Source of the DNA: Auricularia sp. M13
Lineage: Eukaryota > Basidiomycota > Agaricomycetes > Auriculariales > Auriculariaceae
Reading direction: 5' to 3'
NCBI GenBank assembly: GCA_037042915.1
Contig: CM073197.1
Coordinates: 2,976,001 to 3,040,000 of the forward strand
DNA length: 64,000 nucleotides
Part shown: positions 46,559 through 57,005 of the stretch, one piece after another
Layout: each line of letters begins with the position of its first letter
Numbering within the stretch: the first letter of the stretch is position 1
Program-made: the position numbers and the translations under genes
The notes under the pieces: model-generated
What the model was told of the DNA's origin: nothing
Seen by the model: the letters and a program-made list of their open reading frames with translations, nothing else
The model's database searches: none

Positions 46559-48000
46559 CCACCCCCCCTTCAAGGCGCGGCGTCCCGACGCGCAACTAAC
46601 GATGGCGGCGGCGACGTCCGCAAGCAGGCGGAGCAGGCGCACCTCCGGGACGCGGGGCGTCAGGGTGCTTGCGGTGGAAGTCCGCCACGAGTTCCGGCGC
46701 GTTCTCAAGGTTTTCCGCCGGTTCCCATGTGTTGTTCTCACGCGACCACCCCTTCCATTTGACCCGATAGCGGAGCTTACCACGGTTCCACTCGGAGTTC
46801 AAGACCTCTTTGACTTCTTCCTCCAGGTGGCCGTTGACTACCACGGGAGGCGGCGGAGGTTGAGTCCGACCAGGGATAGCGTCGGGAATGAAGCGGCGGA
46901 GGCGGGAGACGTGGAACGTCGGGTGGATCTTCATCGTCGCGGGTAGCTTCAAGCGGTAGGCGTTCCGCGACACTACCTTCTCCACTGGATAAGGTCCGAA
47001 CCACTTGTCGTCGAGCTTCTTGGTCGGACGAGTCGTCCGAATGTCCCGCGCGTCCAGCCAAACTTTATCTCCGACCTTGTAGTCGCGATCTCCGCTCCGG
47101 TTGGCGTTGTAGAAGCGTGACATGTCTTCTGACGCCTTCCGAAGAGCGGACTTGGCCTCCTCCAGTGTGTCGTGCATGCGCAACGCAAAGTTCTCTGCCG
47201 CCTCAACGCGGCCCTCGCGGGCGGGTTCCACTCCCATCCGTGGGTGTTCTCCATGCGCGAGGAAGAACGGAGTCTGCTGGGTCGACGCGTTAATCCGATT
47301 GTTGTACGCGAATTCCGCTAGCGGAAGAAGGCGCGCCCAGTCTGACTGGCGCTCATTGCAGAACAGGCGGAGGTACTGCTCAATCTCCTGGTTGATCCGC
47401 TCCGTCTGTCCATCGGTCTGCGGATGATAAGCGGTGGACGCCAAAGTCTCAATCCCAAGGCGCTTGTGCAGCGCGCGAGAGAAGGCGGAGACGAACTGTG
47501 GGCCGTGGTCGGAAATGATGCCGTCAGAGAGACCATGCTGCGACCAAACGCGCTCAAGCCACAAGTCCGCTATACCTTCGGAGCTCACTTCCGACGTCTT
47601 CGGAGCAGCGTGCACGCGTTTTCCGAGGCGGTCTACAGCGACGAAGATCGAGTCGTAACCTCCGCTTTCCGGCAGGTCGACGATCAGGTCGCAAGTCGCA
47701 TACTGCCAGCGCCGTGTCGGAACAGGGTTCGGCATTAGATTTCCGCTCGGGGCGCCGGGGAAGATCTTGGTCCGATTGCACGTGTCGCAGCCCGCGACGT
47801 ACGCCGCGATGAAGCGTGTTATCCCGGGCCACCAGTAGTTCCGCGACATGAGCTCCAAAGTCCGCCAGCGTCCGGGGTATCCCGCCATCAGACTGTCATG
47901 GTGAGCGGCGACAACGCGGCGGCGGAGCTCCGCGTTCTGCGGAACATATACTTTACCGCGGAACAGCACTAACCCGTGGCTTCCTCCCTCCAAGGACGGA
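46559..48000 (-). mobile_element. Truncated Ty3/gypsy retrotransposon: integrase and chromodomain
   Basis: One frame (to 46596) encodes the 3' part of a Pol protein. It has the zinc-binding H2C2 module (HHDSLMAGYPGRWRT with CDTCNRTK), the integrase core with catalytic-type D, D and E positions (CDLIVDLP; SDHGPQFVS; ER in TDGQTERINQE), the GPY/F-like segment (DDKWFGPYPVEKV) and a C-terminal chromodomain (VLNSEWNRGKLRYRVKWKGW, then WEPAENL). Gag, protease, reverse transcriptase and the 5' LTR are absent, so the element is cut off near 48000, where transposase sequence resumes. It belongs to the chromovirus branch by its chromodomain. It is not mobile by itself. Confidence 0.85.
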
Positions 48001-49230
48001 GTCGCGGACCTGCCCGAAGGCACGATCCCAGACAACGTTACGGTGTTTTCGTGTCGACACGCGGCGACACTCAACTCGGTCGCGCTCGGGCAGTACAAGG
48101 GCTCCCTCACAAAGGCCCAAAAGCGCACGGCCGACCGCATTGCTAAGGGCCAGGCCCCACAGCCTTATTTGTTTTTGGACGGTGGACCTGCCGTCGCGCT
48201 GCCACCGCGCCCAGTCGCTGCCCGCCGTCCCCCGCCACCGCCCGCCATTTCGCCCACCGTGCCAAAGAAGAAGTCTGGCGCTGCTGCTTCAGCAGCTGCT
48301 ACCAAGAGTGCCAAGGAACCGCCAGCCTCGAAGGCTCCGCCCCAGAAGCAGACCGTGCCAAAGTCGAAGTCTCCCGCGGCGGCCGCGGCGGAACCAATTG
48401 CGCCGTCGCCCACCCGCACTCCCGCTTCCTCCCCCGCGTCGTCGCTATCTCCCCTCCCCGCTGACGACTCAGACCGCCGCTTGGCCACTGCTCGTGCCAA
48501 CGCGATCGTCAACGCGCGCGTTACTGCGCCTGACACTGGAGACGTCCACAGCACCACATCTCGCCAGCCATCCGCGGCGCCCGCCAAACGCCCTCACGAC
48601 GACACCGACGAATTCGCCGAGTTCGCGCACAAGAACAAGCGCGCGCACGCAGCCGTCGACGCCCCGTAACGCGTCCCGCGCGTCTTCACGCACACCGTCT
48701 CACGCGCAGATGACGGTCGAGCTGCCCAGTACCGGCCGCACCTCCCGTGCCACCACCCCGGCCGATCATGCTTTCAACGTCAGCATGACGGAGAAGCCGT
48801 TTGGCAAGGCGCCGGCCTGGCTCGACCTCGTCCCAGAGTCAATTTCGCGCATCGCCGCACAGACGGTGTTCAACAAGATTGTCCGCGCCATCAAAATCGG
48901 GGACCCGGTGCCCAAGGAGTTCGTCGCGACGATCAAGTCGCTGCAGGAGGAGTGGGACGTGTGGAACGAGGTGCCCAAGGACCTCAAGCATGTCTTCAAG
49001 GCCGTCGACGACGCCTATCCCGACTAATCTGCTCGTATTTTTCCATGTACAGCCCCAATGGGCGAAGAATATATCTTTGCATTGAACTGCATAACCTGTG
49101 TGAGACCCGAGCAATGGTGAGGACATCTAGGTAATAGCAAGGACATGGGCAGTCAGCATCATTCCCGCGGCTGCCGAGGAAAGATCTTAACAGCCTCAGC
49201 CGCACAGTGTTTCCAGAGGGTACTGGGTTT

Positions 49231-49387
49231 CCGCGGCGGCCGCTGGATCAAATCGAGTGGCCGGTGGATCAAATGGCCGGTGGATCAAATCGAGTGATAG
49301 CTGCATTTCCGCGGTGGCCGCTGGATCAAATCGAGTGGCCGGTGGATCAAATGGCCGGTGGATCAAATTGAGTGATAGCTGCATTTC
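49231..49387. repeat. 78-bp direct repeat, two copies
   Basis: Two nearly identical units, each starting at a GC palindrome and carrying three copies of GGTGGATCAAAT-type words, lie at 49231-49308 and 49309-49386. They sit just after the transposase tail. Confidence 0.75.
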
Positions 49388-49659
49388 CACGGCGGCCGCT
49401 GAATCAAGGCCATGAATAGAAGCTGTTCGTCGGCGGCCGCGGGAAATAATGAAGTTTGTGCGGGAGCGACGGAGGTGATAAAGTTGGTGCGGGAGTGATG
49501 GTGATAAAGTTGGTGCGAGAGCGACGGTGGTGAAGTTGGCTGTAGTACTTGATGAATAAGAGGTATTTATTTATTCAACGCTATCGCCGACCGTACAACG
49601 TGAGACGTTTACTAGATGTGTGTTTGGCGCTGCCGATCCAAAGGGCGTGGCACTCGTGG

Positions 49660-49985
49660 TTGGGCGGCGGCCGCGGGATTCAGTAAGTAACGGTCAGCGG
49701 CCGCGGGATGCGGAAATCGCTGGATGCGGAGCGCAGAATTGCGCTTTCGCGGCGGCCGCGGGATACCATACTGGCCGACGGGAAGGCTGAAACTCAGTTT
49801 GCACGGCGGCCGCGGGATGCGGAAATCACAAGTCGTACAGGGTCAAAATAGCATTCCCTCGGCAGCCGCCGGATGCCAAAACGGACGTGAAGCCCACCGA
49901 CATTGCGTTTGCGCGGCGGCCGCGGGATTGAAATCTGGGATTTGGCCCAGCGGATACGCGTTCCCGCGGCGGCCGCGGCTAATGC
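49660..49985. repeat. Right subterminal palindrome array, 54-bp period
   Basis: Copies of the reverse-orientation motif (GCGCGGCGGCCGCGGGAT type) have cores at 49666, 49696, 49751, 49805, 49861, 49915 and 49968. From 49696 onward the steps are 53-56 bp. The array mirrors the left one, and its last copy lies about 105 bp from the element end, as on the left. Confidence 0.85.
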
Positions 49986-50081
49986 GAGACCCAGGCAGTG
50001 CTTGTTTGTGACCCCTCTGGCCCCACATCAGTGGTCTCGGCTAGAGGCCAGAGGGGTCCAAAACTGATCGCCTAGGGTGCT
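49907..50081 (-). repeat. Right terminal inverted repeat of the KDZ element
   Basis: Inverted copy of 40986-41160, same length, with the same inner GACCCCTCTGGCC hairpin arms. Confidence 0.9.
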
Positions 50082-50149
50082 GGGTGACAGCGAAGTTACT
50101 ACTTTGGGTAATAGTGACGTCATATATGTAGTTAGTTAGTCCAGCGAGC

Positions 50150-51985
50150 TCAGGCTTGCGGAAAATTCTGACGGTATACACTAAAATATAATTCTGACGG
50201 CCCCTTGTATTGCGTGCGGCAAAAGTGCGTCGGCCGCTGTGTGCCCTAGCAGTCCGTCGGCTAGGCTGGCAAGTGCTTGTCTCAGGGCAGTCCAGTGGTG
50301 GGTGGCAGTGGACACGGCAGGAATCGAGGAGGGGCGGGGAAAGCGAGGTCTAAACGTAATTCTACCTTGTAATCCTATAGTCCATGAACCGAAATCAGAT
50401 AAGTTGGAAAGGCCATGTGCAGCGAGCGAACGAAGACCATGGCCGGAGATAGAGTCGAATCCGTGAGACTTTAATATTGAGCAGATGTGTTTGATGTGGG
50501 TGTTTCCATCGAAGATGAAGGATGTGTTGGTTGGTAAGAGAGAGACTGGGGTTGAAGAGTGCGCATGGCGTCGTGTGCTGTGATCCAGGAACGAGGTAGT
50601 ATGCCAAATTTGCGGGATGTCGAGGAGTTGAAGCCAATGCCGTTGAAGGGGTGTACACAGTTGTTGAACGACCAGGTCCAGTCTGAGAGGGTGATGCGTG
50701 CCATGAGTCAATAAGCGGGAACTTGATGGTTAAGGTCACGAGCAAGGCCGTCAATGGTGAGAGAATCATTGATGTGTTCGATGCTTGAGAAGCCGAAGCC
50801 GTGGAGCGAGATAGGGAGCATGAGAATGTCCGGAGAAGGTGGGTACTTGAAGCGAAGGGCGCGGTGGGCAAGCGTCAATATGAGCGAGTCGAGGTGCCGA
50901 GCATCCGAGCGAGAGATGGGCTGTAGTGAGAGGCAAGCCCGCGCTTTTGATATGATGTTCTGTTCAATAACTTTGCGCAGCAGCGTGATTGGCGTACAGA
51001 CGTGGAACTTGGGCAGTGCAAAGTTGGTGATGGTGTTGCGCAGAAGCTCGTATGTCGCTCGGCCGTCATCGATGCTTGTGTTCAGAAATTGTATCCGGCC
51101 CTTGGTGACAGGTACTGGGTGGAATGTTATCTTGCGGGGATCCTTGCCGGGCTTGTTCGTGATGGACCGCAGGACAAGGCGGTCTGGGAAGTCAGGCGGA
51201 ATTTTCCTGACGATGTAGAGGACAGTCTTCAGCCACTGTGTGAGCCAGCCGTAAGCAAACTGAAAGTGTTCCATCACGAGGCAGAACATGGACAAAGCGG
51301 GGCACGTTGATGCCAGGATGAAGGAGTCGTCAGTGGCTTCTATCATCGCAAGGTGGAGCTGAGCAGGGTCTGTAGGGGTGTGGTGCTCGGCTTTCCGGCC
51401 GCAGGTTGTCTGAATGATGAGGGCGCCTGGATTGTCCTTGCTGATGTCGTGGAGGTAGCGGTTTCCCATGCTGGTTGTGAGCGCCGACTTAAACGGCGAG
51501 AGCGAGGCACCCTGCGGAGTCACACCGTCAATGACAATCGGGTTGGTGTAGCCGTATGCGGTGCGGATGACGCAGGAGTTGTTGGCATTGGCAGCTCTGT
51601 CCAGCGAGATGATGGACTCCGGTAGACCGTAAGCGCGAACAGCATCGTAGAAGCCTTCTGGAGCAAGATGGTAAAACCCTTTCATTTGGTCGCGCTTCCG
51701 CGCGAATACTGTTGTATCGTTCCGATGTGCCCAGCATTGTAATTGCACTAAGAAACTCGTCAGGTCACGGGACTGGACACCTTGGTGACTGGCAATCTGT
51801 GTTTCAGGGAGTATACCCATCTTCGCCACGTATGGCATGGGCTTGGCTGTCCGCTGCGCACCTCTGACATCGGACGCTTGGTGGACATCAATCCATGGAA
51901 CTACAATTGGCATGTAAGAAATTGCATACGCGGATATGGTTGGTATCCTCATGCATGGAAGACAACTGTCGCCTGGCACATACTG
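50150..51985 (-). pseudogene. Non-LTR reverse transcriptase relic
   Basis: A minus-strand frame of about 420 residues (51979-50708) carries the reverse transcriptase palm: MKGFYHLAPEGFYDAVRAYG, GVTPQGASLSPFKSALTTSM, and the catalytic ATDDSFILA in place of the usual YADD. It continues into a second frame (50711-50181) with a thumb-like, hydrophobic C-terminal part. The finger region and any endonuclease domain are missing. Such proteins occur widely as degraded LINE-type elements in mushroom genomes. It lies about 70 bp from the right end of the KDZ transposon. Confidence 0.7.
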
Positions 51986-53217
51986 TACTGTGTCGTCTTG
52001 GGAAGTTGGTCAGCTTAGTCAGCAATCCCGACGTCTACTGTCCGTTCCGTCGCAGATGTACCCGAAAAACCCACATAGACTGATGCTAGTGCTGTTCAAG
52101 TGTTGACCTCCAAGCCCTAGGGTGAGGAGGATAATAGAAACGGAAAGTAGGTTCATGAGCTCTGCGGAGGACACGGATTGTTTGGTCTGTGGGGAAGTTG
52201 GTCAGTCCCCGATGGCATTTGATGGCCATGCCGAAGGGCACCGAACCTCAGAAAAAAATTCTTGAAACATAGGGTGCAACACAAATGGGTTGTATGAAAT
52301 TTATACTGCTTGTTTAACTTCTGAGAAACTGGTTTGGAGCAAGATTGGTGTATCGGAATGTGGGCCTCGAGGACAGCCACGCCTTCGCACAGAAGCGCCT
52401 TCCGATCGTACTCATGCTCGTGTCCCATGTAGATTGCTCTGTACTGCTTCTCTCATGTAGGCCTCATGTTCTGACGATTCCTTGATTGGTATATACAATG
52501 GTGGACGCCTCGAGGCGTCCGCTATCTTGACCTCTAACCTCTTCCGTCCCTGCGAGACGCGAAATGGTGGTGCTAATCAACTGAGGAACACTGGCCACAT
52601 CAGAATTCCCACGGTCATGGTATGTTCCCTCAACGTCAAATCCCCATGGCAGACATGGATATAGAGATAAATATGGACTGTATGTGATATGTGGTACTGT
52701 TGAAACGAGGTTCCAGCCTCATTGGAGGTCACACATGAGCAATGACTGACCGACATGTCAGGCCGAGCACGAAGAAGAGGCGAGAAACCCTTTAGCACCA
52801 AGCCATAACATGTCGATGTGTAAAGAAACGAGTTTTAAGTACTTTTTTGACCATTGAGCTGCAGGGAGGCCTGCCCGGAGAGACAAAACTAAGGATTGCC
52901 CGCCAAATCCGGCTTGCGCCGTACTCTTTCCTCACTATGTCTCCTTGTACTTAATCTTACGACCAGTGGCTTCATATTCTCAAAGGAAATAGGTTGGTGA
53001 TGCTAGGGGTCACAGGAATAGAGGAGGAAACGAGCCAAAGGCGAGGAATTATCGATTGACCAACTTCCCGTACGACCAATTAGACCATCGGGCACAGTAT
53101 GGAATTATTTACTACTAGTACAACAAGCATTTCACTGATACTTACTACCTCATACAACGGGGGTTCCGAACGGGAAAAGCAAACGGGTCTAGGTGGGAGA
53201 GACAAGTAATGTACCGG
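51986..53217. other. AT-richer stretch without a gene
   Basis: No supported frame on either strand. It could be the decayed remainder of the reverse transcriptase element or ordinary spacer. Confidence 0.4.
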
Positions 53218-54220
53218 CTACGAAGGCTCATTCAACGACAGATACTTCTGGATGTTATCCGCTGCCGTGCCGTCCCACGACTCGTTCTCGACGACCGCCG
53301 CGCGCCATGTAGGCATCGTCCGCTGGAAAGCGAGGGTGTGGGCGAATATGGCCCGCGGCGGTTCGAGCGTCACCTTCCTGCCGAACCCGGACGCAAATGA
53401 ACCGTCTGGCGACGAAGCGGCTCCATAGGGTGATGGCGGGTGGGGAGGGGGCAGAGGTGGCTGTGAGGGAGGCGGAGGTGGCTGTGAGGGAGGCGGAGGT
53501 GCGTTGTGGTCCAGGTGCCCGCGGTCGTCCAGATACCCGCCGCGCACGACCCAATCCTGATAGACGCCGGAAGTGATCTCGACCTCCTCCCCCTGCCACG
53601 GCCAGAATCCACGCGTCCTGATTTCGTGAAGGAGGAAAGCCACCGGATACGGAGCACGATGATGCGCATAATCGAGCGCGAGGGCCTTGCCATGGTACGG
53701 CCTCATGCCTTCGATATCGCCGAAGTTGATGACGTAGTATCGCTGGGCAATATTGAGTGCGAATAGGGACATTCAACTGCGGACGTACCTCCTGATGGAA
53801 CCGAACGAAATACTTGTAATTTTCAAACATGTCGCGATGATTTTTGCACATTAGGATTCCGTTGCGCGGCTCGTGCGCGCCATTCTGCTTGCTGTTTTGC
53901 GGCACGTACGCGCGGTCTCTGATCGTCTCCCACTGTCTGTTCTCAGTACGGGCGAGGGGCACGCGTCCAACAGTACGCACAGTGTCTTCTTCAGCCTGAG
54001 GAACAATGTGACAATGCTCCAGGGGCTCCCTTTCGCCGCAAACTACGCAGCGTTTCTTGCCGCGAAAACGATCCCGCTTGTCCAATCCGGTATTGAATGC
54101 TGCTGTATCCGAGGACAGGACAGACGGCGTTGAGAGGTCACGATCGTAGGCGAAGCCTGCAGGAGGCCCCTGCGGCGGCCACGGTGTGCTCGGGGCCGCA
54201 AAGACAATCCGGGTCGTCAT
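53218..54220 (-). CDS. HNH endonuclease-domain protein
   Basis: Minus-strand exons 54220-53789 and 53742-53218 join through a 45-nt intron (donor GTACGT) to a 318-aa protein. The first exon carries the HNH module: CVVCG with a downstream CK pair, LEHCHIVPQAEED, and NGILMCKNHRDMFENYKYFV, so the metal-binding His and Asn residues are present. The second exon has a conserved basidiomycete domain (YYVINFGDIEGMRPYHGKAL, GFWPWQ) then a proline-rich linker and a short helix ending NEPS. There is no signal peptide. HNH_2-type proteins of this kind are common in mushrooms but not functionally known. A decayed inverted paralogue lies at 58769-59718. Confidence 0.8.
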
Positions 54221-54290
54221 GGTCGAAGCTTAGGAGTCGATGGCAATTCCCGGTCCGCCTTGGCTCCGCGGCAGAAATGACCGCATACAG

Positions 54291-55555
54291 GCGAGTGCCG
54301 CGCGCACGTGTTGGGACGAATCCGATGCCAGGTCACACACGCAAGGAAGCAGTCGCGATACGATAACATCGCGCTCGACAAGTTTAGCAAATCCTGGAGC
54401 GCGCTAGTCAGCTTGCAATCAAAATGAAAGGATTACATGTGCCAGCGCGAGCACTTGAAGGTCGCGTGCAGATGAACCCTTATGACATACCGGGAATTTG
54501 GCCAGCACCTGCCGTCCGTACTTCCGCCTCGTTGTCCTTGAGAAGTTGGACGTATGCGGATACGAGCTCCTCGTTGACGATCTCGGACCCGACCGCTTCT
54601 GTGAAACGGCCATGAGCAGTGTGCGATATCGAGAGGAATGTAATACTGCACACCTCTACAAAGTGGTTGGCGACCATGTAGCGGACCCTCCAGATACGCT
54701 CTATCGCAGCTGGTCGTGTAAGTGAGCCTTTCTGTGCTTGCGGTGAGGGATGAGTGGATGATCAGCAGGCGCGTCGAGTCTTGGCCGTTGTTCGCGAGCG
54801 CGAGATGGCGGGGGCGCGCGAGAGAACGAGTACGTTGGACAATTCTCGATGAACGGCTGGGAAACGGTCAGTAAGAGGTTGTATGGGGCGCGCAGGGACC
54901 GACGAAATATCCGCATGTGGACTATGGACCGAGTACGGAACCAGTGGAACACTCGGCCCACATTCCAAGTAATCATACGCGTGAGAAGGACGTACCGCGA
55001 GCCACTTGGCCGCTGAGCGGAGGACCATGAGCGTGTGGTCGTTGGCGAGGGCGTTGAGTGCGCGGTGCATGTCGTCCTTGATTTGGTCGTTGACGCGCGG
55101 GTTGATGGGGAGTAGAGCGAGGCCGACGATGTGCGCGAAGTGAACCATTCGCCAGACGACAGCCGCTTCAGCAACGGCACAAGTATTCTTCGACGCGGGC
55201 TGGCGAGAGAATGCCCGCCAGGTTCGTGGCCGACTCTGTGGCCCGCGGAAGACGGGCCGAGTTGGTCGCCCGAGCAGACTGGCAGCAGCCATCTCACCTT
55301 ATCGCGCACCAGCGTCTCCTCAACGGCCGCCAGCGTTTCCAGAGGGCCGAGTAACAGACACGCGTACTCGGGCCCGCCCAGGTATTCCTCAAAGTTCTGG
55401 CCGAGCTCGGCGGCGAGCGCGAGCAGCACCTCGTCCTCGTCGTCGACCGAGTCTTGCAGGAACGGACTGAGCTCGTCGCGGGCGCGATCGGGGCCCAGAG
55501 CCAGGGCAATGGTCGACATGCGGTGTATGGCGTTCAGGCGGCGCTCAACGTCCTC
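54291..55555 (-). pseudogene. Degenerate partial copy of the PP2A A subunit gene
   Basis: The segment parallels 16140 to about 17960 of the intact gene, on the same strand. The first-exon part ([19 protein letters not shown] through VEETLVRDK) is nearly unchanged. Downstream, single-base losses break the frame (for example ACAAGTATTC for ACAAAGTATTC near 55180), part of the third exon is missing and the gene ends abruptly at 54291. The 5' part before DVERRLN is replaced by unrelated sequence, so it lacks the normal start. The copy lacks the 500-bp intron insertion of the intact gene, so it was made before that insertion or from another allele. Confidence 0.85.
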
Positions 55556-56104
55556 GGGCGATGTCGAGGTTGACGGTGACAGAGCTGAGCCTGGCGGATT
55601 GCCGGCCAAGTCCGCTTCTTGCACTTGCACCGCGTCCGCCCGCCACTGCTCGACTGCCGCCAGCGCGCGCTCGGCCTGCCCTTCGAACGCGCGCCAGCTC
55701 GCCGACGCCTTTGCGCTCGCCGCAGCTGACAGCTCTCGAGCCCGCCGCCGACGACTTCCAGCGCCACAAGAAGTACGACAACGATTGCTTTTGGACATAG
55801 TGCGATGACATTACAATGATACATAGTCCGTTCATGTGTTCAAAACCGAAACACGCCTCGCGAAGAGGCAGGGGGGTGAAAAATTGAGGGACCTGAGCAG
55901 ACGAACGAATCATCTGCTCAACCGAACCGCAAAGCAGTTCCAAGTCCCAGGCGCCGAAGCGCCCCGCGAGCGCAATGCTCGCTCGTCCAATTATCCTTGT
56001 TCATTTCAATTTCTGTGTGCAACGTCAGCAAATGAATCAAAAATAAGGAAAAATCATACCGTTGTTTCATGCGTTGCTTTTATCATTCATTATTCAACCC
56101 CGAG
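55556..56104. other. Junction and spacer DNA
   Basis: Minus-strand frames upstream of the PP2A relic read Ala/Arg-rich sequence ([19 protein letters not shown]) with no PP2A similarity. This could be a fragment of another gene fused at the breakpoint. Otherwise nothing is supported. Confidence 0.4.
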
Positions 56105-57005
56105 CGTCGTATGAACGTCGTACGCTCCGCAACTCTCATACAGCCGCGGCCCCGAAAAAATTTCAGGGCCCACGTCGCAGAGAGTCACGAGCGCGACGAA
56201 GCATAACAACGCTCTATCATAAGTCCAATGTCCGGTGTCATGTCCAAAGTCCGAAGTCCTGAAGTCCAATGTTCGAAGTCCTGAAGTCCAAAGACCTGAA
56301 GTCCAAAGACCTGAAGTCCTGAAGTCCATGGTCCATTGCATGAAGTCCATAGTCCAAAGTCCAATAAAGACGTCGCACGAACGCCGTACGCTCGCGAGCG
56401 CTCATGAACCGAACCTTGGACGCATTGTCCAAAAATGCAGTCCGAGCAAATCGCGAACGCAGCGGACGTACGAGCGCCCTATGCCCAAAGTCCAAAGGCA
56501 ATAGAATCATACGCAATAGGGCAAGTCCATATATCGTCCGTCAACGCCAACATCAACATCGCATCGTCATCAACATCGTCAGCAGCAGCAGCATCGCCCG
56601 AATGCTGGACGCCCTGACACAGGCACAGCTAGCAGAACATATTCATAGAACGAGTAGAGTCATCCGAACGCCGTGCGCTTAGCGTCCGCGGTCAAGGAGA
56701 GCGAGTGGCGAGCGCGGCGAGAGGAATCGCCGAACGCATAAACGCATAATCATCAACGTCATCGACGTTCGACAGCAGCAGCAGCATCCAGCAGCAGCAT
56801 CGTTGCGCACAAGCAGCATGTAGCATCATCATAACGCAACATCCAACATCATCATCGTCATCAAGTAGACCTCGCCCGAAAGCCGTACGCCGCCGTGGGC
56901 AACGCAGCAAGCAGGCTCAGCCCACAACATCCAACATCGTCATCGCATCGTCGTGCATCGTGCATCGTATCATCGTAGACGTCGCCCGAACGCCGGACGC
57001 CCGAA
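56105..57005. repeat. Dispersed motif repeat with simple-sequence spacers
   Basis: A motif close to GACGTCGCCCGAACGCCGTACGC occurs five times, near 56106, 56369, 56659, 56867 and 56977. Between the copies lie an AAGTCC/CCTGAAGTCC array (56225-56365) and CAG/ATC-rich simple repeats (56580-56960). There is no coding frame. The pattern resembles a small satellite or heterochromatic block. Confidence 0.65.

Larger units (their letters stand above)
42263..49027 (+). pseudogene. KDZ transposase, interrupted and frameshifted
   Basis: KDZ transposases use an RNase H-like fold to move cut-and-paste elements. Visible parts in order: an N-terminal Cys/His cluster (CSVPGCGSSLRRVTC ... HHFLCCPH, about 42760-42900); the first catalytic Asp in GGDANFSQRH (near 43672); CRHGHPLCFMNITDAGEGQ (43930-43980); the second Asp in YYDIGC (near 44049); and HSYAHQWTCQIVYSPR plus GMGLTDGEGVERLWS with the catalytic Glu (44190-44292). 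Long helical and acidic regions follow to 46070. A frame change occurs near 43800, just before DACEESHTAGSL. The gypsy fragment splits the gene at 46071-48000; the tail resumes with LPEGTIPDNVTVFSC and ends at 49027. Introns are mostly short, and several contain the GC palindrome. Confidence 0.8.
40986..50081 (+). mobile_element. KDZ-class DNA transposon, 9.1 kb, with nested insertions
   Basis: Near-identical inverted repeats bound the element: 40986-41160 on the left and 49907-50081 on the right, each 175 bp and starting AGCACCCTAGGCGATCAG when read inward. Inside lie a decayed KDZ transposase on the plus strand, a cyclin-box gene on the minus strand at the left, and a truncated Ty3/gypsy retroelement at 46071-48000. 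A GC-rich palindrome built on GCGGCCGC recurs more than 20 times, in arrays near both ends and inside introns and exons. I found no matching target-site duplication outside the repeats. The nested insertion and frame breaks indicate a non-autonomous, older copy. Confidence 0.85.

Noticed and set aside
48165-48587. Minus-strand Ala/Gly-rich ORF
   Set aside because: Antisense shadow of the Pro/Ala-rich tail of the transposase.
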